Notes: generated by a model not told the origin, from the letters alone. Positions 1 to 10,195 are shown, counted from the stretch's first letter. The stretch is 21,339 nt of DNA from Chara braunii (GCA_003427395.1 BFEA01000445.1:1014475-1035813), one strand, 5' to 3'. Translations and numbers: made by a program.

Positions 1-86
<86 letters not shown>

Positions 87-96
87 TGTGTGTGTT
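1..96. repeat. compound (TC)n/(TG)n microsatellite
   Basis: About 32 bases of TC dinucleotides pass directly into about 64 bases of TG with one TA interruption near 79-80. The window begins inside it, so its true length is unknown. Short open frames across it are only dinucleotide translations (Cys-Val repeats). Confidence 0.97.
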
Positions 97-119
97 CGGA
101 AATGATCTCACAGCGCTTC

Positions 120-201
120 CGCCACGTAACTCCACTATACAATCAGTGGTACACCAGGTCCGCCATGTAACTCCACTATACAATCAGTGGTACACCAGGT
201 C
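120..201. repeat. 41-bp direct tandem duplication
   Basis: Two adjacent 41-bp units (120-160 and 161-201) beginning CGCCAYGTAACTCC differ at one base. The near-identity points to a recent duplication. No coding or RNA function is visible. Confidence 0.93.
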
Positions 202-329
202 CACTCATAGCCCATCATATGCCGTTTTAACTGCCACCCATCCATGCTACCCTGCCAGCTTAAAATGACAGGCCACACAAAAAAACAAACAAGCAAAACC
301 ACTGCTGCCACTTTACTTCTCTGAANCTA

Positions 330-600
330 CCTCATACATCCATGGCTAACCACAACCAGTTTTCTGCGTCCCACATAGGATGGAGGGCATGGGGGAGGCG
401 NGAGGGCAGATGACACACAACGACATCAAGCAGGCAATGAAGGCATGACGTGATAATGCATGGAATGACAAGCAACAACGAAGGACAAAGGCTGGAGGGC
501 ACAGGGGAGGTGGAAGGGCAGACGACACACAAACACACCAAGGAGGCGGGAGGGCAGACAACAACAAGCACACAAGGCAGGCAAATCAGAAAAAAAAATA
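330..600. repeat. degenerate purine-rich repeats, no gene seen
   Basis: A GGAGGGCA...GGGCAGAYGACACACAA block at about 381-420 recurs at about 493-530, and a partial third copy lies at about 545-570, giving a period near 112 bp. Ambiguous bases occur at 326 and 401. The overlapping minus-strand open frames are Cys/Leu/Pro-rich and look like composition artefacts. A poly(A) run ends the block near 589-598. Confidence 0.6.
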
Positions 601-651
601 CAAGTCCATAAAAGTTTCAAAGACCGAAAAAAAAAAAAACTGATGATCACA

Positions 652-707
652 AGATTGTTTCGTCGGAATTGCACCGACTCATCAGGAGGCTGAACCCTCG
701 ACAATCT
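652..707 (-). ncRNA. hammerhead self-cleaving ribozyme (type III layout)
   Basis: Read on the minus strand (707 to 652) the conserved hammerhead elements occur in order. They are a 5' stem III strand AGATTG (707-702), the cleavage triplet GUC (702-700), stem I GAGG/CCTC (699-696 with 689-686) closed by a 6-nt loop, the core CTGATGA (685-679), stem II GTCGG/CCGAC (678-674 with 666-662) closed by a 7-nt loop, the core GAAA (661-658), and the 3' stem III strand CAATCT (657-652), which pairs perfectly with the 5' strand. Cleavage would fall between 700 and 699. Stems I and II are closed and stem III is open, so the layout is type III, the type known from plant viroid-like RNAs and retrozymes. Activity is not shown by sequence alone, but the whole core is intact and all three helices form. 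Confidence 0.85.
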
Positions 708-1400
708 GAGGAATCCTCGTATTTGATGGTTTGGGTCATGAACCCTTTGACCCTTGTTGAAGGCAGACTGTCCCCAAGCGGAACATAGCAGCGGGCAGCA
801 ACCCTGTGGAGCACCAGGCAACACAGTAGAGGCAACACGGCTGCACAACGCCAAAAACGACGGCAAGGAATGACATGGCATGCAGGGCATGCAGCACGGC
901 AACCGTGTAGTGAGCACAAGACAACACAAGCAAGGCAACAGCACTGCAGGGGACAACAGGGCGACCGGACCAGCAGCTCGGCAACCGTGGAGCGGAGCAC
1001 AAGGCACCTGCAACAAGGCGACCAACCTACAAGGCACACAAGCGGCAAACACGGGAAGACACGACCAGCGGATGAGAAGCACGGCAGCGAAGCGCAAGGC
1101 AACACCAACAGCACAGCCACACTACACAGCGAACACATCAACCTGCGAAGAGCCGCATGCGAAGCAAGCAGGACAAGCAGCAGGGCAACGGCAGAGCGCA
1201 GACAAGGACGTCCGCACATCCAACGCGGAGCAAAGCGGCACATGACCTACTCACATCACGAGTTAATCCCGCAGACTGTTGGTTCCCACCACCCACTGAG
1301 CCAGGGAGACACTCCGACGACCATCCGTCATGACCGACAGGCAACACAGACATCCCGAACCAAGCAGCCCCCCTAAGAGTGCAGTAGGCATTCCAAACGA
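708..1400. other. GC-rich low-complexity stretch, no gene seen
   Basis: The stretch is dominated by variants of GGCAAC, AAGGCAC and GCAGC. Both strands stay open for up to about 220 codons, but the translations are Cys/Leu/Pro-rich on minus and Gln/Thr/Arg-rich on plus, with no recognisable domain. It lies upstream of the hammerhead in minus-strand orientation and could belong to the same mobile unit. I see no LTR pair, primer-binding site or second hammerhead in it. Confidence 0.5.
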
Positions 1401-1892
1401 GAACCTACCGACTATTTGGCACTGCTAGAGGGTGTTCGGCTAGAGACACACGTGTGTGCGCGCGCATCCCTCGACTTGGAAAACCATGGCAAGTGAGTCC
1501 GAAGCAGTTGGCCAGCAATTCATTTGTTTCTGTTTTTTTTTTTTTTTTTTTTTTCCCAACACACTCAACCCTTCTATTCTGGGAGGTACCAGTCCGGTTG
1601 CTTATTACCGGCAAGCATAGAAAGACAACAGGAAAACAAGCATAACATCAGATGAGAGAGAAAGGAAAGGCCTACCTGCCCGGCCCGAGACGCCAATGGC
1701 AGGGGACTGCGACTAGCTACCACACCTACGAGCAACAGGCTCGTGACCAGCCGGGAAACATCCCCAGGGTACCCAGACACCTACCCGGGCTGACACGAGA
1801 GATCCTGCACCTGAGGAGGGGGAGTGTGCCATCAGCCGTGGTTTTGGCAACTTTCTACAGTGAAAAAATATACCAAAAGTGTGATCATCTGT
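1401..1892. other. poly(T) tract and unique sequence, no gene seen
   Basis: A 22-base T run at 1533-1554 follows TTTGTTTCTG. A similar A-run joined to CAGAAACAAA occurs in the opposite orientation at about 3607-3633, so the two may be tails of related retroposed sequences. No coding region or RNA gene is supported. Confidence 0.4.
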
Positions 1893-1952
1893 CAGTCCCT
1901 GTTGTTGTTGTCGCTGTTGCTCCTGCTGATGCTGCTGTTGTTGTTGTAGCCG
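1893..1952. repeat. TGT/TGC/CTG trinucleotide repeat
   Basis: An impure trinucleotide run made of TGT, TGC and CTG. On the minus strand it translates to a glutamine-rich stretch inside an 89-codon open frame (1982-1713). Nothing around that frame supports a real protein, so it is treated as a simple repeat. Confidence 0.7.
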
Positions 1953-2187
1953 TTGGCGGTAGTGCTTTGAAACGGTTTTCACCTTTTGCAGTCACAGATG
2001 CGGATCCCAGGGCTCGATCCCCAGACCTTAAGCCTTGCCTTCCCTGTGTACAGTATCAAGTCGACCCTGTGTGTCTTGAACCCGTGACCTGTGTGTTAGT
2101 AGTTGAAAGTTATCTGTCGTAGGTCTGAGTAGTTGTTGAGTCTTGAACCTTAGACCTGTCGAAGTACGGGTCATAACTGCATAGGGG

Positions 2188-2282
2188 TCGTAGTTATTGT
2201 AGTTCTGAAAGGTCAAGGTCGTAGCTGCTACAGTCCTGAAAGGTCAAGGTCGTAGCTGCTACAGTCCTGAAAGGCCAAGTCC
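2188..2282. repeat. 31-bp tandem repeat, about three copies
   Basis: Units carrying CTGAAAGGTCAAGGTCGTAG begin their CTGAAAGG core at 2205, 2236 and 2267. The last copy has one change (GGCCAAG). The preceding 80 bases contain looser variants of GTCGTAG and TTGAACC. No gene is seen. Confidence 0.88.
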
Positions 2283-2959
2283 GCAAACTTCCGGAAGGTC
2301 AGGAAGTGGCCTTTCAAGTTTCTTCTCACGTTATACACAGCAGACCAGAGGCAAGTGGGCAAGTGGTGATTCCAACTTCGCTTAGTCAGCAGTACCCAGT
2401 CCCAGTCTCACTTTGTACAGTCAGCAAGTACCATGAGGGACTGTGTGCACCATGGGTCCGGTGGAAAAGCGCAGACCAGCGACTTACAGAAGTATAAATC
2501 AAGAGGCAGCATCCAGCCATTCATTCATTCCTGCGTGAGCCATGCGGAAGCGCTGCCCAAGCGTCTTGTGCGAGGTGGTCTGCAGATGCCCGAGGTCGAA
2601 TTGGGCTTGAAGAAGTTAGTGCGCCATAGTTAGTAGTAGCCGGCGGCCATTGCCACCATAGCTAGCGTTAGATGTTAGTGTGTGTGTATGCGTGTGTGAT
2701 GCAGTGAGCGCGTGTGGGGTATTCATGGTGATTTAGGGTTGAGTGTGTGCAAAAAGTGGTGTTGGAAACAGTGTCGAGAGTTGGGATGTACAGGCGCTGA
2801 TGCGCCATAGCCTGTTGCAGAGAGTTTGCATCTGAATGGTGTTCTCGGGTTCAATATCTCTGAGTTTTGAGTGGGCGCTTGGCGCCATTGTGAATTGCCA
2901 TCTGTTTGCATGTATGCAAACTGAAGAAGAAAGCGAGTCTGATTGCAGCTTGCTTGTGT
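2283..2959. other. unique non-coding stretch
   Basis: No recognisable protein, RNA gene or element end. A short (TG)n run lies near 2678-2697. GCGCCATAG occurs twice (about 2621 and 2800) and GGCGCCATTG once near 2880. The longest open frames are under 70 codons and have no visible domain. Confidence 0.4.
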
Positions 2960-3035
2960 GGTTGTTATTTGTATTTGTTATTTGTATTCGTTATTTGTAG
3001 TTTTTGTTATTTGTATTTGTAGTTGTTGTTTGTGT
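2960..3035. repeat. TTATTTGTA simple repeat
   Basis: Repeated TTATTTGTA and TTTGTTATTTG units form a T/G-rich low-complexity block that passes into GT-rich sequence. Flanking open frames are composition artefacts. Confidence 0.8.
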
Positions 3036-3706
3036 GTGCTGGGTATGGTTGTTGCATGTGGTTGCTGACCGTGGGTCGTTGGTTATTGGTTGTCGTTTTT
3101 TGGTTGTGGCTGTCAGTTCTTGGTTATGGGTTGACTTGTGTTCATTGATTGTTGCGGTTTTGTTCACTTTTTGTTGGTTAAAGGTTTGCAGAAGGTTTAA
3201 AACCATCAGTACATCTGAGCCTCTTCCTATTGATGCCGATTGAATTTCCCCCTGCGTGCCAAGCTTTGCCGAAACGCCAGGTGCTTTTTTCTTTTCATTT
3301 GGCTGGCGGCACTATCCATTTTGGTCCCCTCCACCCCGACCCTCCGAACTTTCTGGAATGCCTCCTTTTCAATCCTCTTTGCCTGGGCAATGTACTGGCC
3401 GTTAATTACCTACACCTGCACTGGGCACTATACTATGTCTAGCAAAGGTCCTAGCAAGCTTACAAACTGGTGGCTGCGCAAAGCTTGCGCTTTCAGGCAT
3501 AGTGCCACAATACAACTGCAGAACTGTGACCATGCGAATGAATACTAAGTGTTTACCCAGTAATTTATTTGTTTCATTTATCAGGTTTCTTGTCTGTTTA
3601 TTTATTAAAAAAAAGAAAAAAACAGAAACAAAAGGTTTCCGCCTCATCTCTGTTTTCTCAAGGTTTAGGAGTGCGTTTGTGTTTGCCAACGATCACTCGC
3701 CACAGG
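3036..3706. other. unique non-coding stretch with an A-rich tract
   Basis: T/G-rich sequence grades into mixed sequence. An A-rich tract near 3607-3633 includes CAGAAACAAA, the reverse complement of the sequence beside the 1533-1554 T run. No domain is recognised in the short open frames. Confidence 0.4.
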
Positions 3707-3797
3707 GGCGCGTTCCCACTAGCAAGGAGGATTGGATTAACCTCCTGAATCTCGTTCAGGCGGTTAATCCAATCCTCCTTGCTAGTGCGACCGCGCC
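3707..3797. repeat. long near-perfect foldback hairpin
   Basis: The left arm 3717-3749 and right arm 3755-3787 are 33-base reverse complements with one mismatch, separated by a 5-nt loop (3750-3754). Pairing extends outward to 3707 and 3797 with two more mismatches, giving about 40 pairs over 43 positions. The arms contain GCAAGGAGGATTGG and its complement. It could be a young microRNA or small-RNA precursor, a foldback element, or a recent inverted duplication. Because of the symmetry both strands translate to similar short peptides, which are artefacts. Confidence 0.93.
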
Positions 3798-4850
3798 GGT
3801 CTAGTATTATAGGAGAGAGTAGATGATGGAGTAGGTGGCCACTTAGGCTGGTGCAGAGACCAGCCAGCATAGTGAACTACTATTGTTCCAGTAGAGAAGA
3901 GGGCCCGCAATCTTGTCATCAAGATAGATCGACAGTCAGTTCTTCTGGTCGTGCGATCAATGATCATTACTTTGTCAACCTTTTTTTTGTCTTTTTTTTT
4001 TTAACTTTTTTTTTTTTTTTGAACACCGGCACTAACAGATAGGAGTGATGATACGAGCATGCACTCTGCTTATCGACTTGTCGCTGTGTGCATGTTCGGC
4101 TTGTGAGAGTTCATGGTCCTCATGATCCGAGTGTTCTCCTAAGCAGGTTCCTTGCACATTTATTATTAGTATTATTTACTATTTACCCCCTAGAAAGTTG
4201 AAACCCAACAAAAAACAAGAACTGGCAAACCCTCGAGGGTGCTAAACACTGTTAATTTGTTAAAGAAAACAACAATGAACCTGGTCTTTGATGCCGTAGT
4301 CGCAGAATGAATCCAATCATTCCAAAGCCAGGAAGGGGCGAGGTCCCACTGTCTCCCACAAACAAAGTGGATTGAATTTAACACCTGAATCTGGGCATCT
4401 ATGTGGAAAGGTGCCGAAAATCGTGACTGGTATGCTTTTCGGCATCTCTGCATAAAATGCAATTATCGAGATTCGAGAGATGGTTAATGGAGGAAGGCCC
4501 AAAATTCGTGGTTTTCTCGTTGCATCACCACAAGCAATGTCATCGAAAATTTCGTGAACAAACAATGCGAGGTCATAATACAAACATAAAAAATCCAAAC
4601 AGGTAAAAAAAACGGGGAAAAAAAAAAAGTTAAAAAAACTCAAAAGCACTACAAAAGTTAATAAAACCCTATTCAGAATAACTTACAGAGTTCACCAAGC
4701 ATAAATTTAGGGAACATTCGCCGAAAATGACACCACCCATTAACCATCAGTGGCGTCATGCCTCACAGTACCACATTGGAGCTCCTTCTTGCCCTCCATA
4801 ATGTGAGTATCTTCCATCTCTCTTCCCGTCTCCATGGTCCTCCCCTCTCG
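3798..4850. other. non-coding stretch with poly(T) and poly(A) tracts
   Basis: T-rich runs at 3981-4020 (containing TTAACTTTTTTTT) and A-rich runs at about 4603-4640 (containing AAAAAAAAAGTTAAAAAAA) lie in opposite orientation about 600 bp apart. They could be tails of retroposed sequences or part of an inverted arrangement. A minus-strand open frame at 4649-4317 looks somewhat protein-like in its C-terminal half (rich in Pro, Ile and Phe), but I recognise no family. Confidence 0.4.
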
Positions 4851-4974
4851 TCAAAGGATCTTCTCATCTAGAACCACCATCTTCCTTCTTGGTACCACGC
4901 GGCTATCAGGGCACCAGGCAACCAGCCTGCTATGGTACCGGCCTTCTTTCCCAGAGCCTAACCCACTAAGGTAC

Positions 4975-5105
4975 CGATCGTGGAAACTGCGATGATGCGG
5001 ACGGCCTCGATCGTGGAACCTGCGATGATGCGGACCGCCTCGATCGTGGAACCTGCGATGATGCGGACCGCCTTTTCCACAGTGCCTAACCTGTGATGAT
5101 GGGGA
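4975..5105 (-). repeat. 33-bp tandem repeat encoding a His/Arg-rich 11-mer
   Basis: Units beginning CGATCGTGGAA start at 4975, 5008 and 5041, and a diverged fourth follows to about 5105. The period is a multiple of three. A minus-strand frame (5141-4851, 96 codons) crosses the array without a stop and gives the 11-residue repeat GGPHHRRFHDR. An adjoining minus-strand open frame (5352-5113), in another phase, encodes a Lys/Asp/Glu-rich segment. Together they might be a broken exon of a repeat protein, but no family is recognised and the other frames are also open. Confidence 0.75.
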
Positions 5106-5737
5106 CCGCCTTCTACCAGCACAACTCACCACTACTCCCAATCAGCCTGGAGTCATCCTTCTCTCTCAGCTGCAAATCATCCTTCTCTAGGTTGAGTACA
5201 TCCTCATCTTTAGTCTTATCTTTCCCCGGGACTGCAGTTCGATTGTGTTGCCATGGTAAAAGGCAAATGTGTCTGGCAGAACTATAAGGGACCAGTGAAC
5301 GCAAGCTGATGCCCAGAATTCTGCTGGGGACTTGGCAATCTTTGACCAACATAGATTCAAACTTTGACTACAGACCGCTCAGCGGAAGCTGTAGAGACAG
5401 AGACAAGAGAACTGCACTAAACTGGCATAGAGAAATGAAGTCAGAATTCTGCTAATGATCTCAACCCACCGCACATTTTCAACACTCAGATGTTTTTGTT
5501 TCCGGCAGGGGTGGCGAGCCATTATTTCAATTTATTTGACTTTTAGTGGACGATTGATAAACAAGTGAATGCACGATGACACATGCCCTGGGTGCCAGGG
5601 GCCGAAAAACAACAAACAAAAAATCTAAAGAAAATGTTAACCCTTTGCAGGCTGAGCCAGAAGAACAGTGAAAAAAACATCCGAATTATAAACAACCCGC
5701 CTGCAACGTGAAAAAGAACACAGAATATGACACCTAT
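5106..5737. other. unique stretch, no gene seen
   Basis: A charged minus-strand open frame (5352-5113) includes KDKTKDEDVLNLEKDD. Beyond it there is only unique sequence with no recognised domain, RNA gene or repeat. Confidence 0.35.
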
Positions 5738-5885
5738 TAGCGCTTGCTTGTGGGTATGGCACAAGCGCTTGCTAGTGGGCATTGGCACGAGCACTTGCTT
5801 GCGGGCTGGCTAGCAGTCATGGTGCGAGCGCTAGCTTGCAGGCACAGCGTGAGCGCGTGCTTGCGGGCTGGCTTGCGGGATTGAT
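5738..5885. repeat. degenerate 25-37-bp tandem repeat
   Basis: Five units built on AGCGCTTGCTTGCGGGC followed by TGGCA-like sequence start near 5738, 5763, 5789, 5826 and 5851. Spacing and sequence vary, so the array is old. No gene is supported. Confidence 0.75.
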
Positions 5886-6650
5886 GGGAGTGTTGGCTGT
5901 GGCTTTACAAGCGCTGCTGAGGTGAGCGCTGCCCTGGGAGTGCTCTGGGGGTCGTAGTAAAGATGGTTTGGAGCTGAGGAGAGTGCGCATCTCCTCCTGG
6001 CGCACAGCAAGCAAGCAGAGGCTGGGGAAATATAGGAGGAGGTTTGGAGTGGCAGAGTCAGAGATGAAATGAGCCCAGTACTGTACTCGTCAACCTCGCA
6101 TACATCAATGAACATTCACATGAGATTTCACACGTGAGAAGCCAAATCGAGGTACAATCAACACTTGAAGATGTCGTCTCCAATATTATTATCAATATGC
6201 AAGAATGTTTGTCTCCAGCGGCTCTGCCGCACACACATGCACAACGGATCTCAACCAGATAGCGGCTATGGCTTCTCCCCTCTTCTCTCTCCCTCTGACT
6301 CAGCTCGCTCTGCCTCACTTTCTCTCCTCCCTCTCTCTTTCTCTACCCCGGATCGTTACCCTGGATACACCCACTCAGGTAGCTTACACCTTGGCGGCTA
6401 TGGCCACCATCCTTCTGCTCTATGTCTACCCTAGCTATGGAGTATCTCACAGGCGCCCTCTTCTTCGTCAGGCGCACAGTTCCCAAGTTGCCTTAACGCA
6501 CAACCAGCAGCAGCGCTTCCACATCTCGGAACTGAACAAGTGATGAGCTGCTGCACTGTAGCTGCTAAATATATGACTTGGCTTTTCTTGGCTTGGCTTG
6601 GCTTCATCTGATTTTCCATGACTGGACTAAGATAGATCCCGGCAGCCCGC
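5886..6650. other. left flank of the retrotransposon, no gene seen
   Basis: This stretch includes a pyrimidine-rich region (about 6275-6345) and TTGGC repeats (about 6579-6604). Two plus-strand open frames near 6165-6543 contain hydrophobic and Tyr/Gly-rich parts without a recognisable family. The last bases before the LTR (6639-6649) read CCGGCAGCCCG, which also occurs inside the element's leader array. Confidence 0.4.
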
Positions 6651-6877
6651 TGTGAGGAAACCCGGGGAGGGGTGCCTACCGTTCGCCGAAGCCAAGGGCA
6701 ACGGCGTCTGTCACCCGCCGCGCCCGCTTCCGAGGTCCTCGGCGAGCAGGAGGGTGCGGGTGTATGATTAGATTCACTGTTTCCACTCTCCTTAAATTTG
6801 GTATCCCCTCGTGCTCACGCGACGGCAAGCTCAAACGGTCAACTGTAGTTCGGGCAAGATCGCGCAATGAGGGGTTT

Positions 6878-7090
6878 GAATTGTCAACTGTGACGCTCGC
6901 AAGCTCAAACAGTAGTTAGCTTTCAATAGCCAACTTCCAGATCGAAGAGTTCTTACAACACCGTTTAAACAGTCAACTGCCAAGCTCGCAAGGTCAAGCA
7001 ATAGTTAGCTTTCAATAGTCACTTCCAGATCGAAGAGTTCTTAAAACACCACGTTTAAACAGTCAACTGTCAAGCCCGCAAGGTCATGCA
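6878..7090. repeat. 89-90-bp tandem repeat inside the LTR
   Basis: TAGTTAGCTTTCAATAG occurs at 6913 and again 89 bp later at 7002. The following CCAGATCGAAGAGTTCTT and GTCAACTG segments repeat with the same spacing. A partial third GTCAACTG unit precedes them at 6878. The same structure is present in the other LTR (20713-20930), so the duplication predates insertion. Confidence 0.9.
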
Positions 7091-7443
7091 GCGGGGAGTT
7101 CAATTTTTCAGCCATAAGAACATGCAGCAGTAAGTTTCAAAGACGATGTCGATTCGCCCAGCTTGAGGCAAGTCACTTTTTCACATACTCATTGTCCAGG
7201 GACAACATTCAGAGACTTAGCCACTTAACGTAGCTCAAAAAAAAAAGATCCAGGACATTGCAAGGTCCCCTTCTCGCGTAATTCTTGTCCAGGGGCAACA
7301 TACGGGGGCCAGCCCCTTTGCAAGGGGAGAGAAGTTCACAGATTGAGGGGTCACGTAGTTCAAAATTAGGGAGAAAGGTTGAATTTCTTCCCCCAAGCCT
7401 CTTTCGGCCAGCTAGCGGTAAATGAGCGATCTGGCAAGTCCGT

Positions 7444-7587
<144 letters not shown>

Positions 7588-9494
7588 GCTGTCCTCTCAC
7601 TCTTCCTTCTCTCTCCCCCGTTCTTTGAGTGTATTGTCTCCCCCTCTCGTTTCTTTAGCTCGCTTCCCTCAGTCGACTCTCTTTCGAGCACCTTTGATTA
7701 CTAGGGCGCTCTACTCTTTCAGAAAACCTCCCGCCAGCTCAATTACTCAATGACATGTCAAACTCTCCCTTGTTATGCATAAAAAGTACACGACAAACAA
7801 ACGACGCCACTGAGAAAGAAGAAAGTGAAGAAGAAAGGGGGAAGAAGATGTTTAATTTTTACCCTCTGCAATCAGTTGTTCTGATGGGTCATTCCCCCCT
7901 TACGTCGACTCTTCCCACTCTCCTTCCCTTCTTTTCCCGTCGGGCTCATGCTTTGTTCAGGCGGTCCTCCAAGCAGACCATCATCTGCTGGTGCTGGCAC
8001 GACTCACTCGTGTCTCTTAACAGTTCTTTCTAACTCAGTCAAATGAGCGCGGATCACTCGTTGAGTTCCGCTAAACCGAGTCGTCGCAGCTGACAACTCA
8101 ATGACAGGTACTTACTAACCCCCAGTTTCCTTAGTTCCTCGAAGTGTGACGATGGAACAGTCGACCTCGTGTCATCAAAGATAGGCTTGGAGGTGAAGTG
8201 TCGTTCGACTGCGATGAAGGTTGTAAGGAGTTTTAGAGAGGAAGTAGTTTACCTTAAGTCGCAGGAAGTTCATGCCCTCGCGGAACGGGGTGTCTCTTAC
8301 GTACCATCAGTATCCGACCTTTAGTTTAACTGCAATATTACTGTAGGCAACATAAGCTCGATTCCTCTGTCTGTACTTCCTCAGCTCCAGCCGAACCGTT
8401 CCCGCTCGTTGCCGAACCGCACGGTCTTATTCAATTGCCCTTTCTCCCGTTTTTTTTAGCTCACTTCGCCCATATTCCTGCCAAATGAAAGTCAGGGCGC
8501 GGAGCTGGTTCCCGATTGCTTGCAGTTCTCGCTTCCGATGTAGGACTGATCGCGATGTTACTCGCGGCTGAGTATGTTCAGTTACCGATTGGAGCAACTC
8601 AGCGCTGCTCAATATTTCATTCGGCTGTACTCCTCTCCACCAGTGATCACTCCTTTCTCGATGAGACATCGACGCCACAGCACATATGCCCAAGCTAGCC
8701 CATCCTTCATCAACGCTTTCTTCTTTTCTCTCCTCTTTCCCTCTACCTTCTTTCTCTTTCGATCTTCTCTCTCTATATTCGCACGCGCACACCTCGCTAC
8801 TCCTCCTCGGCCTCGCTATTTTCATCCGTTCGTGCACGTCCACGCACTGACTCGCACACGCGCTTACACGTGGGCGCGCGGATGCACTCACTCACACCGT
8901 GCATACGTCGCTCCCGTCTAGGTACGCGGGTCCACTCCTTCCCGAGCCCCAGTCAACTGCAACAACTCGTAGCAACCCAGATGTGACTGCATACACCGTG
9001 CGTTCCCGTCCGAGTGCCAGCGAAGTGTAAACCGTGGAGGTCCTCCCCAAGCTTCTCCTCAAGCTTCTCCCCCCTCGGGCGTCTCTCCTAGCGCGGCTGC
9101 GGGTGAGTGAGCTTGCCACTTCCAACCGCCTGTAGTTCGCCATGCTCGGCTCACTTCCCTCTCACGCGGAGTAATCGCCTGAGCGCTCGCGCGTCCACCC
9201 TATGCTCGCAGTCGCGGGTACACCTTGCTCGCGCTGAGTGTCCGAACCTCCCTTCTTAGCCTTGCCTTCCTCCCCATATGCTGTCGGGCTCAGTCGTCCA
9301 CCCCGGGCCACTTCGTCCCTGACTGCTGCAACCGCCTGGGCGTGGACTCCTCGTGCCTGCTGAGGCGGGGTACACCTCGCACGTGTGCCTGAGGCCCCCC
9401 CCCCACTCAATCTCACTCGAGGCCTCTCTCTGTGCGCGACAGCCGCAAAGTACCACTGTACCGTATCAGATAGGCTGAATTGTCATCATACTGT
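7588..9494. other. probable LTR interior or 3' untranslated region, no gene seen
   Basis: C/T-rich sequence with several pyrimidine tracts (for example 8717-8762) and a 10-base C run at 9395-9404. No domain is recognisable in any open frame, including the minus-strand frame 8891-8427, which is Arg/Glu/Ser-rich low complexity. If the LTR ends near 10551 this is U3/R sequence; otherwise it is 3' untranslated sequence. Confidence 0.45.
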
Positions 9495-10195
9495 CTCGAA
9501 CCTGAAATAAACGCCGCGTTAATGTCGGGCCTGAAGTAAATCACCGTGACGGTGCCGGCCCCGAAACATACCGTCCCAGTACGAGGCCGCACCTGCCCAC
9601 ACTGAATACCGTAGGGCGCCGCCTTACCTGGGTAACGCCGAACATGCCCCGAACCTGAACTAAGCAGCCGTAAAAGTGCCGGAGCTGAAATATGCCGCCA
9701 CGGTAGTGCCGGAGCTGAAATATGCCGCCACGGTAGTGCCGAACCCGAAATAAGTCTATGTGTCGACGCCGCAACTGTGAGGTAAATATCTGTGATGATT
9801 GATCTGAAAATAACCCACGGTGATAGTCCCGAACCTGATATAGAATGCTGCAATGTGTCCGGACCTGAAAACATACTGCCGCCAAGGTTCCAAACCTGGA
9901 ATAACTGTCGTAGTGGCCCCGGTCCTGAGAATAATTCACCGGAGCTGTCCCAAACCTGAAATAACCCGCCGGGGCCACCCCGAACCTGATATTGAGTCAC
10001 GCCAACGTGTCCGAACCAGAAATAAACAACCGTAAAAGTCCCGAGCCTGACACATTCCACCGTGAGGGTGTCGACTCTGAAAATAAATCGGTGTGACAGT
10101 CCCAAGCCTGACATAAACTGCTGCAGTGACCGCGGACCGGAAAATAAGTCACCGTAATGGTCACTACCCTGAAACAAACTGACGATGTCCCCATA
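9495..10195. repeat. 30-bp degenerate tandem array, about 21 units
   Basis: Units share the core CCGAACCTGAAATAA followed by a CCGCC-like segment and recur at about 30-bp spacing (for example 9686, 9716, 9834, 9865, 9895, 9924, 9953, 9983, 10013). The units at 9686 and 9716 are nearly identical, which suggests local amplification. A few units near 9560-9650 and 9746-9804 are longer. Because the period is ten codons and lacks stops in one phase, the minus strand stays open for 300 codons (10315-9413) with a 10-residue periodicity of FSG-like motifs. No known domain supports translation. Confidence 0.88.

Noticed and set aside
426-1376. Open frames of 120-223 codons on both strands
   Set aside because: They are Cys/Leu/Pro-rich or Gln/Thr/Arg-rich, overlap each other in several phases, have no domain, and follow local composition. 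One crosses the hammerhead.
1713-1982. Glutamine-rich 89-codon frame
   Set aside because: It arises from a TGT/TGC trinucleotide repeat and has no other protein-like features.
3717-3787. Similar short peptides on both strands
   Set aside because: They follow from the palindrome and do not indicate a gene.
6676-6867. 63-codon minus-strand frame repeated at 20511-20702
   Set aside because: It occurs twice because it lies in the LTR. It has no domain, and the substitutions between copies do not look constrained by coding.
8884-8895. CTCACTCACA as a possible inner LTR end matching TGTGAG
   Set aside because: No polypurine tract adjoins it, so it is a weaker candidate than 10552-10565.
9395-9404. 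C10 run as an alternative polypurine tract
   Set aside because: On the minus strand the G run is followed by CCTCAGG rather than TG, so the LTR-start rule is not met.
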